From positions 17,814 through 81,813 of the forward strand of contig DIVG01000006.1 in assembly GCA_002422425.1 (NCBI GenBank): a stretch of 64,000 nt of DNA. The letters run 5' to 3'. Shown piece after piece: positions 1-8,760 of this stretch. Source of the stretch: Akkermansiaceae bacterium UBA6138 (lineage in GTDB: Bacteria; Verrucomicrobiota; Verrucomicrobiia; Verrucomicrobiales; DEV007). Both the position numbers and the translations under genes were made by a program. The stretch's first letter is position 1. Every line of letters begins with the position of its first letter. Below the pieces are notes generated by a model. That model made no database searches. It worked only from the letters and a program-made list of their open reading frames with translations, and had not been told where the DNA came from.

Positions 1-2
1 AC

Positions 3-245
3 AACGGACCGGGAATCCCGCCCGATCAGGTCAGCCGCGTCTTTGAACCCTATTACACGACGAAGAAGACAGGGTCGGGTCTGGGCCTGCTCATCGTTCA
101 CCGCATCATCCACGACCACGGCGGCGAGGTGGAATTCAAGAGCCGTGAGGGCATCGGGACAGAGGTGAGCATTTTCCTCCCCCGCGCCGAACGGCTCATG
201 CGATTCCTCCCGACAAAGTCGGACTCGAAGGTCATCGATGTTTAG
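3..245 (+). CDS. Sensor histidine kinase, C-terminal fragment (5' end outside window)
   Basis: Only the last 80 residues are present; the gene enters from the left edge. They contain the end of an HATPase_c domain: the NGPGIP G1-box at the first residues, an F-box-like RVFEPYYTTKK, and the G2-box GSGLGLLIVHRI, followed by the GTEVSIFLP strand that closes these domains. This part binds ATP for autophosphorylation of a histidine upstream of the window. A sigma-54-type response regulator follows 120 bases downstream on the same strand, so this is probably its cognate kinase (NtrB/AtoS-like arrangement). The input signal cannot be known because the sensor part is missing. Confidence 0.9.
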   Translation, partial: NGPGIPPDQVSRVFEPYYTTKKTGSGLGLLIVHRIIHDHGGEVEFKSREGIGTEVSIFLPRAERLMRFLPTKSDSKVIDV

Positions 246-268
246 CGGCGAGGCGCGCGGAGCCGCCG

Positions 269-360
269 AGCTATTTAGCTATTTAGCTATTAGCTTTTAG
301 CATTCTCCAAAACCAAATCGTTTCCACCCTAACTAGCTAAAAGCTAAAAGCTAACCAGCT
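269..360. repeat. AT-rich AGCTATTT/AGCTAAAA repeats forming an inverted repeat
   Basis: Between the kinase stop and the response regulator start lie short tandem units: AGCTATTT-like on the left (269-301) and AGCTAAAA-like on the right (331-354). The core arms, 283-301 and 336-354, are 19 bases long and complementary with one mismatch, separated by a 34-base GC-richer loop. The right arm ends about 11 bases before the ATG at 366. The element could fold in mRNA and uncouple expression of the regulator from the kinase, or it could be a dispersed small repeat. No T-tract follows, so it is not a classical terminator. Confidence 0.7.
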
Positions 361-365
361 TCCCC

Positions 366-1781
366 ATGAATTTCACCGAACACACCATCCTTATCGTCGA
401 TGACGAAAAAAATACGAGGGACGGGCTCCGCCTCTCGCTTGAGGATGAATTCGACGTCTACGTCGCGGCAAACATCGCCGAGGCCGAAGAGGTGCTGAAG
501 AACGAGTCGGTCGACGTCATGCTGACCGACCTGCGCCTCGGCGGGGAGAACGGGATGGATCTGATCACGCGCACGCTCGCGCGGGCGAAGGCGCCGGTCT
601 GCATTCTCATGACCGCCTACGGTTCGGTCGATGTCGCGGTCGAGGCGATGAAAAAGGGCGCCTACGACTATGTCAGCAAGCCGCTCAACATCGACGAACT
701 CGAGATCGTGATCAAACGCGCGATCCGCAGCCGCAAGGTCGAGGAGGAAATCGTCGCCCTGAAAGCCCAGGTCACGGAACGTTACGGCCTCGAGAACATC
801 ATCGGACGCTCCGCCGCGATGCAGCCCATCTTCGAAACGGTGCGCCAGGTCGCTCCGACACGGGCGACCGTGCTGATCGAGGGCGAGAGCGGGACGGGGA
901 AAGAACTCGTGGGACGGGCCATCCATCATCTCAGCGGACGACCGCGGGCGAAGCTGGTCACGGTGCACTGCGCCGCGCTCAGCGAGCAACTCCTCGAGAG
1001 CGAACTCTTCGGTCACGAACGCGGGGCCTTCACCGGAGCACTCGAGCGGCGCATCGGACGCTTTGAAGAAGCCGACGGCGGCACCCTCTTCCTTGACGAG
1101 ATCGGCGAAATCGATCTCAACACCCAGGTGAAACTACTCCGCGCCATTGGGGAACGCACCATCGAGCGACTGGGCTCTAACAAGCCGCTAAAGGTCGATG
1201 TCCGTGTCGTCGCCGCGACGAACAAGGACCTCAGCGAGATGGTCCGCGAGGGCACTTTCCGCGACGATCTTTTTTTCCGTCTCAACGTCGTCTCGCTGAT
1301 GATGCCCCCGCTGCGGCAGCGCAAGGAGGACATCATTCTGCTCGTCGATGCCTTTCTCAGGGAGTTCACCGAAGAGAACGGTAAGCCGCCCATGGAGCTT
1401 ACGACCGAGGCAATGCAGGCGCTCTACGACTACGACTGGCCGGGGAATGTCCGCGAGCTCCGCACCGTCATCGAGCATGGCGTCGTGATGTCGAACACCG
1501 CGAAGATCGGGGTGCGTCATCTCCCGCCCTTTCTCAAAGACGATTCGCTGCTTAACTTCCGTCAGACGGCGAAGGGGCAGATTTCCGCCGCCGCCCCGCC
1601 CGCGGCTGCCGCGAATATTTTCTCCGACGGTGATCTCAATCTCGGAAAGATGGAGGAAAAGATGATCCGCCTCGCCCTCGAACGCACCGCCGACAACCGC
1701 ACCGAAGCGGCCCGGCTCCTCGGAATCTCGCGCCGCACGATGCAGCGCAAGCTTAAGGAGATGGGCCTGATCGACGAGTAA
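366..1781 (+). CDS. Sigma-54-dependent response regulator (NtrC family)
   Basis: The 471-residue protein has the full three-domain NtrC layout. The receiver domain (about 5-125) has acidic pocket D12/D13, phospho-acceptor D55 and the Lys of YVSKP. The AAA+ domain (about 145-375) has Walker A GESGTGKE, the GAFTGA loop that contacts sigma-54, and Walker B LFLDEIGE. A Fis-type helix-turn-helix sits near the C-terminus (about 440-468, EAARLLGISRRTMQRKL). When phosphorylated such proteins form rings on upstream enhancers and remodel RNA polymerase-sigma-54. It follows the end of a histidine kinase, so it is probably that kinase's partner. Targets are unknown. I saw no convincing -24/-12 promoter between genes of the window. 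Confidence 0.95.
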   Translation: MNFTEHTILIVDDEKNTRDGLRLSLEDEFDVYVAANIAEAEEVLKNESVDVMLTDLRLGGENGMDLITRTLARAKAPVCILMTAYGSVDVAVEAMKKGAYDYVSKPLNIDELEIVIKRAIRSRKVEEEIVALKAQVTERYGLENIIGRSAAMQPIFETVRQVAPTRATVLIEGESGTGKELVGRAIHHLSGRPRAKLVTVHCAALSEQLLESELFGHERGAFTGALERRIGRFEEADGGTLFLDEIGEIDLNTQVKLLRAIGERTIERLGSNKPLKVDVRVVAATNKDLSEMVREGTFRDDLFFRLNVVSLMMPPLRQRKEDIILLVDAFLREFTEENGKPPMELTTEAMQALYDYDWPGNVRELRTVIEHGVVMSNTAKIGVRHLPPFLKDDSLLNFRQTAKGQISAAAPPAAAANIFSDGDLNLGKMEEKMIRLALERTADNRTEAARLLGISRRTMQRKLKEMGLIDE

Positions 1782-1802
1782 ACGATACGCCGACCGCCCT
1801 GA

Positions 1803-3155
1803 TCAGGCGCTCTCGTCGAGGTGGGTGAACTTTCGTTCGACAGCGGCAAAGAGATACGCCTTCAGCTCATCGCCTTCGAGTTTCTCGATCGATTCGTTGA
1901 GGAAGCCGAGGCTGATGATCTTGCGGGCATCGTCGGCGGGAATGCCGCGGGCCTGGAGGTAGAAGATCTCTTCGTCGCTGATCTGACCCGAGGTCGACCC
2001 GTGCGAGCATTTCACCTGATCGGCGTCGATCTCAAGACCTGGCATGGAGTTGGCTTCGGCTTCCTCGCTGCCGAGAAGGTTACGGCAAGTCTGGAACGAG
2101 TCGGTGTGGTGGGCACCGGGTTTCACGTGGATGAGCCCCGAGAAGATCGTGCGAGACTTGTTGTAGAGGGCGTTCTTGAAGAAGAGATCACTCGTGGTGT
2201 GCTGGGCTTCGTGCGACTGCAGGGTGCGCTGGTCGTATTCCTGAATGCCGTTGGCGAGGTTGGCGCTGAAGATCTGGCAATCGGCCCCGGTATCGGTCAT
2301 GCGATTGAGCGACTCGTTCCGGACCCAGGCGGCCCCGAGATTGATGAAGCCGACTTTGACCGCAGCATCGCGTCCCGCGCGAGTGTTGTTGATCTGGACG
2401 TGCTTCGCACCATTGTCGCTGAGATTCTGGAGCGAGACATACTGGATCCTGCCTCCGCGATCGGCAGTGAGATCGACCACGCCGACAGTGAGGGTCTGCT
2501 CGGAGACAGTGATCGACTCGAAGACATCAACGACGGAAACCGCAGCGTTGTCCTCGGCAACCACGAGCGTATGGGGGAAGGTGAGCTGCCCCTCGCCTCC
2601 ACTGAAGTGGTGGACAAGAATGGGTTTTTCACTGACGCAGCCTTTCGGGAAATGAACGAAAAGTCCGCTCAGGGTAGCGGCCCCGTGGAGCGCGGCGAAC
2701 TTGTCTCCGCCGAGAGTCTGCGTCTCTTGAAGGAAATGGCCGCGAACGAGATCGCCGTGGGCGGCGAGCGCTTCATTCAACGGGAGACAGATCGCCCCGG
2801 CCGGAAGATCGACGATCTCAGAATGGATGAGGCGATTGTTGGCGAAAACAAAATGCGCCGCGAAGTCCGCCGGTCGATTTGCCGTGGCCCGTGCGATGAG
2901 ACTCGCCGAATCCGACGCGGAAGCGGCGGAAGCGAGGTCGGCGAAGCGGATCATTTTCAAATCGGCAAAACGCCAGTGCTGATTCGTCCGCGTCGGGACG
3001 GGCAGCTCCTTAAAGCGCTCCCACGATTTTTCCTGAAGCTCGCGGTACCAGATTGGAGTCGCGGCATCGGATTCGGTCACCGGAGGGTTCGAAAGCCAGA
3101 CTTCGGTCGGCTCGAGAGTGATCGTTTCCTCCATAGGCGTAAGGACAATAGACAT
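1803..3155 (-). CDS. sufD: Fe-S cluster assembly scaffold protein SufD
   Basis: A 450-residue SufB/SufD-family protein and the last gene of a minus-strand fur-sufC-sufB-sufD run. SufD pairs with SufB and the ATPase SufC in the SufBC2D scaffold, where it helps deliver iron. The C-terminal beta-helix region carries the conserved PGAHHTDSFQTCRNL segment (about 346-360), which holds the His considered important in SufD, and the short helical tail (EEIFYLQARGIP) typical of the family. A second Met at residue 8 is an alternative start. The ORF ends 21 bases from the convergent response regulator, so no sufS or sufE follows. Confidence 0.95.
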   Translation of the reverse strand: MSIVLTPMEETITLEPTEVWLSNPPVTESDAATPIWYRELQEKSWERFKELPVPTRTNQHWRFADLKMIRFADLASAASASDSASLIARATANRPADFAAHFVFANNRLIHSEIVDLPAGAICLPLNEALAAHGDLVRGHFLQETQTLGGDKFAALHGAATLSGLFVHFPKGCVSEKPILVHHFSGGEGQLTFPHTLVVAEDNAAVSVVDVFESITVSEQTLTVGVVDLTADRGGRIQYVSLQNLSDNGAKHVQINNTRAGRDAAVKVGFINLGAAWVRNESLNRMTDTGADCQIFSANLANGIQEYDQRTLQSHEAQHTTSDLFFKNALYNKSRTIFSGLIHVKPGAHHTDSFQTCRNLLGSEEAEANSMPGLEIDADQVKCSHGSTSGQISDEEIFYLQARGIPADDARKIISLGFLNESIEKLEGDELKAYLFAAVERKFTHLDESA

Positions 3156-3206
3156 CTGACTGGGAAAAAGTAGAGGGGAGAAGTAGAGTAGTGAAGAAGC
3201 CCGGGA

Positions 3207-4622
3207 TCAGCCGACGCTGCCTTCCATTTCCATGTCAATGAGGCGCTTCAGCTCGACGCTGTACTCCATCGGGAACTCGCGGACAAGGTCGTTGACGAAG
3301 CCGTTCACACTGAGGCTCATCGCCTCGCCTTCACTGAGACCGCGCTGCTTCATGTAGAAGATCTGGTCTTCACTGACCTGGCTGACGCTGGCCTCGTGCT
3401 GAGTCGAATGTTGGTTGCCGCGCACGGTGATGGCCGGGTAGGTGTCGGTGCGGCTGCTCGAGTTGATGAGGAGGGCGTCGCACTCGGTGTTGTTCTTGCA
3501 GCCCTTGAGGTGCTTGGGAATGTGAACCTGACCGCGGTAGGTCGACTGGCCCGTGCCCACGGAAATGGACTTGGCGACGATGTTGGAGGTCGTCTCGTCG
3601 GCGGCGTGGATCATCTTTGCTCCGGTGTCTTGGTGCTGACCGTTGTTCGCGAGCGCGATCGAGATCACTTCGCCGCGGGCCTTGCGCCCTTTCATGATCA
3701 CACCGGGATACTTCATCGTGAGACGCGACCCGATGTTGCAGTCGATCCAGCGGATCTCCGCGTTTTCATGGGCAAGACCGCGCTTGGTGACGAGGTTGAA
3801 GACGTTGTTCGACCAGTTTTGCACAGTGATATACTGGATCTTCGCGTCCTTCATCGCGACGAGTTCAACGACGGCGCTGTGGAGGGTCGCCGTCTCGAAT
3901 TTTGGCGCGGTGCAGCCCTCCATGTAAGTGACCTCGGCGCCTTCGTCGACGATGATGAGGGTGCGCTCGAACTGGCCGAAGTTCTCCGCATTGATACGGA
4001 AGTATGCCTGAAGCGGGTGCTTCACCTTCAGGCCCGGCGGGACGTAGATGAAGCTGCCGCCGGAAAAGACGGCGCTGTTGAGAGCGGAGAATTTGTTGTC
4101 GCCGGTCGGAATGACCTTGCCAAACCACTTTCGGAAGATCTCGGGATGTTCGCGGAGTCCCTCGGTCGAATTGACGAAGATGACCCCCTCTTTGGTGAGC
4201 TCCTCCTTCACATTGGAGTAGGCCGCCTCGCTGTCGAACTGGGCCTCGACCCCGGCGAGATACTTGCGCTCTTTTTCGGGGATGCCGAGACGCTCGAACG
4301 TTTTTTTGACATCGTCAGGCACTTCGTCCCAGCTGCGGGTGGGAGCCTGACCTTTGGAGAGGTAATAACGGATATCGTTGAAGATGATGTTCTCGAGATC
4401 CTTGCTCGCCCAGTGGGTCGGCATGGGTTTGGCGAAAAAGATCTTGAGCGCCTTGTGACGGAACTCACGAATCCACTCGGCCTCTCCCTTGATGTTCGAG
4501 ATGTAATCGACCGTCCCCTCGTTGAGACCGTAGCCCGCGTCGTGGGCATAGTCTTCGGGGTAGGAGAAGTTACCTTCATCCTGATCAATGTTGACCGCTT
4601 CGAGTGTTGCGCTGTCTGCCAT
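3207..4622 (-). CDS. sufB: Fe-S cluster assembly scaffold protein SufB
   Basis: A 471-residue protein that matches SufB along its length. SufB is the central scaffold of the SUF pathway, accepting sulfur and iron and assembling nascent clusters with SufC and SufD in the cytosol. The core beta-helix contains the well-kept stretches GGSFIYVPPG (about 188-197) and YMEGCTAP (about 233-240). C381 in the NNTECDALL motif corresponds by context to the essential Cys405 of the Escherichia coli protein. The gene lies 36 bases after sufC and 51 bases before sufD, on the same strand, consistent with one transcript. Confidence 0.97.
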   Translation of the reverse strand: MADSATLEAVNIDQDEGNFSYPEDYAHDAGYGLNEGTVDYISNIKGEAEWIREFRHKALKIFFAKPMPTHWASKDLENIIFNDIRYYLSKGQAPTRSWDEVPDDVKKTFERLGIPEKERKYLAGVEAQFDSEAAYSNVKEELTKEGVIFVNSTEGLREHPEIFRKWFGKVIPTGDNKFSALNSAVFSGGSFIYVPPGLKVKHPLQAYFRINAENFGQFERTLIIVDEGAEVTYMEGCTAPKFETATLHSAVVELVAMKDAKIQYITVQNWSNNVFNLVTKRGLAHENAEIRWIDCNIGSRLTMKYPGVIMKGRKARGEVISIALANNGQHQDTGAKMIHAADETTSNIVAKSISVGTGQSTYRGQVHIPKHLKGCKNNTECDALLINSSSRTDTYPAITVRGNQHSTQHEASVSQVSEDQIFYMKQRGLSEGEAMSLSVNGFVNDLVREFPMEYSVELKRLIDMEMEGSVG

Positions 4623-4658
4623 GGTCGTGTTTTCCTTTACTAAAAATCAAAGTTTATC

Positions 4659-5417
4659 TCAGGCGGGGACGAGTTCCTTCGTGACCCAGTCGTAGCCTTT
4701 TTCCTCAAGCTCGAGGGCGAGATCCTTGCCGCCCGTCTTGATGATGCGTCCGTCGAACATCACATGGACGACGTCGGGGACGATGTAGTCGAGGAGCCGC
4801 TGGTAGTGGGTAATGATGAGGAAGCCCCGCTCGGGCGAACGCATCGTGTTGACCCCCTCGGCGACGACCTTGAGCGCGTCGATGTCGAGTCCGCTGTCAG
4901 TTTCATCGAGGACCGCATACTTCGGCTCGAGCATCATCATCTGGAGGATCTCGTTGCGCTTTTTCTCACCGCCCGAGAAGCCCTCGTTGACAGAGCGGCC
5001 GGTGAACTTGCGGTCCATCCCGAGTTCGTCCATTTTGAGATACATCTCCTTGTAGAAGGCAACCGCATCGACTTCCTCGCCTTTGGGGAGGCGGGCCTGG
5101 CGGGCGGCGCGGAGGAAGTTCGCGTTACTGACGCCGGGGATCTCGTGCGGGTACTGGAAGGCGAGGAAAAATCCGGCGCGCGAGCGCTCGTCGATCTCGA
5201 GTTCGAGGAGATTGATGTCATCGAGCATGACCGACCCCGCCGTAACAGTGTAATCCTCGTGCCCGGCCATGACTTTGGAGAGAGTCGACTTGCCCGACCC
5301 GTTCGGGCCCATGATGGCGTGGACTTCACCCTTCGGCACTTCGAGGGTGAGGCCTTTTAAAATCTCAATGCCATCGACGGTGGCGTGCAGGTTTTCAATT
5401 TTCAGGGACTGACTCAT
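4659..5417 (-). CDS. sufC: Fe-S cluster assembly ATPase SufC
   Basis: A 252-residue ABC-type ATPase without membrane segments. Walker A is GPNGSGKS (37-44), the signature is FSGGEKKR (147-154), Walker B is YAVLDE (167-172) and the switch His is H204. The DETDSGLD segment after Walker B is characteristic of SufC rather than of transport ATPases. SufC dimerises on the SufB-SufD pair and drives the conformational change that exposes cluster-forming residues. The gene is 20 bases downstream of the Fur-family regulator and 36 bases upstream of sufB. The order C-B-D differs from the common B-C-D. Confidence 0.97.
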   Translation of the reverse strand: MSQSLKIENLHATVDGIEILKGLTLEVPKGEVHAIMGPNGSGKSTLSKVMAGHEDYTVTAGSVMLDDINLLELEIDERSRAGFFLAFQYPHEIPGVSNANFLRAARQARLPKGEEVDAVAFYKEMYLKMDELGMDRKFTGRSVNEGFSGGEKKRNEILQMMMLEPKYAVLDETDSGLDIDALKVVAEGVNTMRSPERGFLIITHYQRLLDYIVPDVVHVMFDGRIIKTGGKDLALELEEKGYDWVTKELVPA

Positions 5418-5437
5418 TTTTGGAAAAGGGGAAAGGG

Positions 5438-5887
5438 TTAGGATTCGGTCGCTTCGGGGCTGCAGTTAGGACAACGCCCACAGACGCCGCGCATCGCGAC
5501 GTGCATCTCCTCGACGCGGCAGCCGGCGGGGAGAGACCAGACCGAAGCGGCGTCGGCACCGTTTTCAAGCCCGATGTCGAAGACGTTATTGCATCCCGTG
5601 CAGTAAAAATGGGCATGCGGCTGCAAGTTCGGGCAATAGCGGGAAGCTTCACGGTCGATGTTGACCTGCTTGATCGCCCCTGCCCCGGTGAGGGTCTCGA
5701 GGCAGTTGTAAACCGTAGCGAGCGAAATCGAGGGCATGCGCTCCTTCGCCGTCACAAAAACTTCCGAAGCGGTCGGGTGCTGCGGACCGAGGTCCGAGAG
5801 CACGTCGTAAACCACTTGACGCTGCTTCGTCATGCGAAGCCCGCCGAAGTCCTCGGTTGCCTTGGAAACTGTGCTCTCTTGCGCCAT
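5438..5887 (-). CDS. Fur-family metalloregulator heading the suf operon
   Basis: A 149-residue Fur/PerR/Zur-type repressor: winged helix (about 18-85; TKQRQVVYDVL start of the DNA-binding domain, SLATVYNCLE recognition helix) and a dimerisation domain with His-rich HAHFYC and two Cys pairs, C96/C99 and C136/C139, the usual structural zinc site. The ATG at 5887 is preferred because the domain begins about 16 residues later; an in-frame TTG at 5908 would add seven residues. The regulator sits 20 bases upstream of sufC, so it probably controls iron-sulfur assembly and itself in response to iron or peroxide. Which signal it senses cannot be decided from the sequence. Confidence 0.93.
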   Translation of the reverse strand: MAQESTVSKATEDFGGLRMTKQRQVVYDVLSDLGPQHPTASEVFVTAKERMPSISLATVYNCLETLTGAGAIKQVNIDREASRYCPNLQPHAHFYCTGCNNVFDIGLENGADAASVWSLPAGCRVEEMHVAMRGVCGRCPNCSPEATES

Positions 5888-5918
5888 TAGTATCGGATAC
5901 GCCACCAATATCGAAAAG

Positions 5919-5936
5919 GTTGTTTAGATCAAGAAC
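5919..5936. promoter_or_regulatory. Imperfect palindrome upstream of the Fur-family gene, possible operator
   Basis: The 18 bases GTTGTTTAGATCAAGAAC form an imperfect dyad (12 of 18 positions symmetric), 32 bases upstream of the preferred ATG at 5887. Fur-family repressors bind AT-rich dyads of about this size and often control their own gene, so it is a candidate autoregulatory site. The match to any known box is loose and no second copy was found. Confidence 0.25.
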
Positions 5937-6016
5937 TATTCTAAAAAAGGTGACTCCGCCCCTGAATCGTCCCTTTTTTCTGTTCCTCCCGCCCCATTCT
6001 CGCCTACCTTGACCTC

Positions 6017-6901
6017 ATGCATCGCCCGTCCCTGAAATCTGCCGGCCTCCTCGCGCTGCTCTTTCTCACTGCCGTCGGGCTCTCTCAGGATAGATCCGAC
6101 TTCGCGAGAACCACCTACTTCGGGATTCAGGACGGGCAAATGCCGCAGGATCCCCGCGAGTGGAGAGGAGGGCGCTACTATGATTTCCCGGACTGGAGTG
6201 TCAACCGCGAGCTTCCCAACGACGTCTTTACCTTTGCCCGACTCCGCTACAATTCCGGGACCTGGATGGGGCAGAGGGCGAAATGGCTCATCGACTACCC
6301 TGACAGCGAGCTCAATTTCTCCTACCGGCTCCAGCAACTCACTTCCCTGCAAGTCGATCCGAAAGGCGCCATCGTCGATATCGATGCCGAACAGATGCGG
6401 CATTATCCCTTCATTTACATGATCGAGCCGGGGGACATCTGGATCACGGATGAGGAGGCTCAAACGCTCCGCGACTACCTGCTGAACGGCGGCTTCATCA
6501 TGGTTGATGACTTCTGGGGACACTACGAATGGAAAAACTTCGAGCGGGCCCTGCGCCAGATCTTCCCCGATCGCGAGTGGATCGAGCTCGAACTCGATCA
6601 CCCCATTTTCCACATGGTCTTCAGCCTCGACATGAAGCCGCAAATCCCCGCCGTCGGCATGGCGATGATGGGCCGCGAGGAAGGTATCACCTACGAATGG
6701 AACAAGCCCGGCTCGGAGACGCCCCACTACCGCGCCATCCTCGACGACGCCGGACGCATCTGCATGATGATCTGTTTCAACACCGACCTCGGTGACGGAT
6801 GGGAGGAGGAAGGGACCGATCCCTGGTATTTCCGGGAATTTTCCGAAAAATACGCTTACCCCCTCGGGATCAACATTGTTTTCTATGCGCTGACGCACTG
6901 A
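6017..6901 (+). CDS. Exported DUF4159 domain protein
   Basis: A 294-residue protein with a hydrophobic N-terminal signal (about 8-26) followed directly by a DUF4159-type domain. Recognisable parts are FTFARLRYNSG, the internal FIYMIEPG, the LLNGGFIMVDDFWG strand-turn (about 155-168) and a C-terminal YPLGINIVFYALTH. DUF4159 proteins are common in Planctomycetes and Verrucomicrobia, often near MoxR/DUF58 clusters, and their fold resembles glutamine-amidotransferase-like domains; the biochemical role is unknown. No MoxR, DUF58 or von Willebrand genes lie next to it here. It starts about 110 bases from the divergent Fur-family gene. Confidence 0.85.
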   Translation: MHRPSLKSAGLLALLFLTAVGLSQDRSDFARTTYFGIQDGQMPQDPREWRGGRYYDFPDWSVNRELPNDVFTFARLRYNSGTWMGQRAKWLIDYPDSELNFSYRLQQLTSLQVDPKGAIVDIDAEQMRHYPFIYMIEPGDIWITDEEAQTLRDYLLNGGFIMVDDFWGHYEWKNFERALRQIFPDREWIELELDHPIFHMVFSLDMKPQIPAVGMAMMGREEGITYEWNKPGSETPHYRAILDDAGRICMMICFNTDLGDGWEEEGTDPWYFREFSEKYAYPLGINIVFYALTH

Positions 6902-6969
6902 GGCGTAAACGCGAACGACCGCCGCAGGAGATGCACCGGGACGGCCGAGCGGAAAAAACAGACGACGGC

Positions 6970-7749
6970 TCAGGCGCCCGGTTTCGGCGGGAGCTTCGGC
7001 AGCGGAATCGTCGGCGCTCCGGGAGCGGGACGCTTCAACGGTATCGGCGCGGGGGCACCGGCAGGCGGGGCAGTGGGGAGCTTCGCGGGCTGGACCGCAC
7101 CCGGACGCGGGGCCGTGACGGGGGCGACACCGGGAGGTCGGGGTGCGACAGGGGCACCGGGCGCACCGGGAGGTTTCGGCGGACCACCGGCGGGAGCGCC
7201 GGGGAGAGGCTGACGCGGCGCAAGCGGAACCGCCGCAGGACGCACGCCGCCCGGGGCGGGACCTCGTACCTGATCGAGCTTCACGGTGGAGGCGCCGACG
7301 ACGGGCCCTCCCGGAAGAGGGACGGCAGCACGGGCTGCCGTGGCAACTGGGGCGGTCTTCGGTTGGGCGACGGCAACGGCAGCCTTGGGCGCGGCCTCGA
7401 TCGAGGCAATGAGCTCCTCCATCGGCGTCGAATCGAGTACGACAGAAGGAACGAAATAGGCCGGGACCAGCGTGCCGAAAACGATCTTGTCCATGGGACT
7501 GAGGGCCACCCCCTCGGGTCCGACAGAGGCTCCATTGACCGTGGTCCCGTTCGTCGAGCCGCCGTCGGCGATAACGAAGGACTCGCCCGAGCGCCCGATG
7601 CTGCCGTGCTTCACCGAAACTTCGGCGACGAGAACCTGAAGACCGTTCTCAGGACTGCGACCGATCGTGACCGTGGCGTCGGTTAAGTCGTGACGGACGG
7701 GGGGTTCTTCGGGGAGGCATACAATAAGAGAGAAAGCTTGTGATGACAT
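6970..7749 (-). CDS. FHA domain protein with long Pro/Ala-rich tail
   Basis: A 259-residue protein. Residues 8-100 form a forkhead-associated domain with the conserved GR (30-31), SVKH (45-48) and STNGT (65-69) that bind phosphothreonine peptides. The remaining 150 residues are low-complexity Pro/Ala/Gly, probably disordered, ending in PKLPPKPGA. The start at 7749 is chosen because a longer frame would run into the upstream hydrolase gene and encode an unlike sequence. FHA proteins normally read Ser/Thr kinase output, but no kinase gene is adjacent. The hydrolase gene lies 70 bases upstream on the same strand. Confidence 0.85.
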   Translation of the reverse strand: MSSQAFSLIVCLPEEPPVRHDLTDATVTIGRSPENGLQVLVAEVSVKHGSIGRSGESFVIADGGSTNGTTVNGASVGPEGVALSPMDKIVFGTLVPAYFVPSVVLDSTPMEELIASIEAAPKAAVAVAQPKTAPVATAARAAVPLPGGPVVGASTVKLDQVRGPAPGGVRPAAVPLAPRQPLPGAPAGGPPKPPGAPGAPVAPRPPGVAPVTAPRPGAVQPAKLPTAPPAGAPAPIPLKRPAPGAPTIPLPKLPPKPGA

Positions 7750-7819
7750 GGTCTCCAGTGTGGGAAAAAGAAAGACGCCTGTCAATCCGTTACGTTCTTT
7801 CAGCGGGCTTTCGGTTCGC

Positions 7820-8671
7820 TCACCGGAGGTCGAGCCAGGACCTGACCCCGTTCGTGATCGCACAATGGTCCTTCTCCCGAAAGGGCTCGTGCCGTGCGCC
7901 GGAGGCAAAAACGAGACTCTTTTCCGATCCCGGAAGGTGAGCGAAGAGGGCCTCAACATAATGAGGCGGACAAACCGCGTCCTCAGTGCCCTGGGTCACG
8001 AGAAAAGCAAGTTCGCCGGGGATGCCGGAAACGGCGGTGAGGAGCCCGCGCTCCGTCGCGAGGAGATCGGTCGCAAAACGCAGCGAGACGCGGTGGTGGC
8101 TCCCGTCCTTTTTCAAGGCCGCGTCAACGGACGGATCAAAGCCGGTGTGGTAACAGCTGCTCGGCTTCACCCCGGTGCTGAGGGTGAGCCTCGGAAAGCG
8201 GGCCGCGAGAAGCCGGGCCAGGGAGACTTTCAAAGCCGGCTGCCCGTGAGAAGGCACGAGCAAGGGCGAACTGATCCAGACCCAGCGCAGCCCCTCAAGC
8301 GGTTGCGCCAACCCGCCGAGCCAGTGCAGCACAAGAAAGGCACCCGTGGAGTGAGCAAAAATGCCGCAAAGGCGCAAGCCGAGGGCCTCAATGACCTCCT
8401 TCAGAAGTGCGCCGGACTCAATCACGCTCGGCATATCACCCCTCACTCCGTCAGACTCCCCGTTCCCGGGCCAGTCAAAACCGACGGCCCGATAGCCGGC
8501 GCCAGTGATGAGAGAGGCGGCCCAGTCATGCCGGGCAGAATGATCGCCAAGACCGTGAAGAATAAGAACACAGCCCTTCTCTCCTCCGGGAGGACACCAT
8601 TCCCGAACACGCAATCGTATCCTGCCGGAGCCGACCCGAATAACGCGGTCGGCGATTTGAGTAATTGTCAC
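7820..8671 (-). CDS. Alpha/beta hydrolase (S33 / monoacylglycerol-lipase-like)
   Basis: A 283-residue cytosolic hydrolase with the usual fold elements: oxyanion HG (39-40), the elbow AHSTG with nucleophile S108 (an Ala in place of the first Gly of GxSxG), and candidate acid D231 and base H261 (GARHEP). The DWPGNGESDG segment after strand four is typical of lysophospholipase/monoacylglycerol-lipase-like enzymes (serine aminopeptidase S33 group). Substrate is not predictable. It is divergent from tRNA-Val, about 90 bases away, and may be co-transcribed with the FHA gene downstream. Confidence 0.88.
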   Translation of the reverse strand: MTITQIADRVIRVGSGRIRLRVREWCPPGGEKGCVLILHGLGDHSARHDWAASLITGAGYRAVGFDWPGNGESDGVRGDMPSVIESGALLKEVIEALGLRLCGIFAHSTGAFLVLHWLGGLAQPLEGLRWVWISSPLLVPSHGQPALKVSLARLLAARFPRLTLSTGVKPSSCYHTGFDPSVDAALKKDGSHHRVSLRFATDLLATERGLLTAVSGIPGELAFLVTQGTEDAVCPPHYVEALFAHLPGSEKSLVFASGARHEPFREKDHCAITNGVRSWLDLR

Positions 8672-8706
8672 CCGAACACTCTCGACGAGCCCGGAAAATA
8701 TTCCAG

Positions 8707-8735
8707 TTGCAGATGAACTCTCCAGAGACTACATT
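8707..8735 (+). promoter_or_regulatory. Candidate sigma-70 promoter for tRNA-Val
   Basis: TTGCAG (8707-8712), a 17-base spacer and TACATT (8730-8735) lie 26 bases upstream of the tRNA. The spacing is ideal but each hexamer is a partial match, so this is a suggestion. Confidence 0.35.
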
Positions 8736-8760
8736 CGCGGCCCTCTCATTGGGAGTATTT

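Noticed and set aside
2041..2060. TGGCAT-N4-TTGGC resembling a sigma-54 promoter
   Set aside because: It lies inside sufD on the coding strand's opposite side, matches only loosely and precedes no gene start.
1821..3173. Full-length plus-strand frame opposite sufD
   Set aside because: It is an antisense shadow of a high-GC gene with no protein-like motifs.
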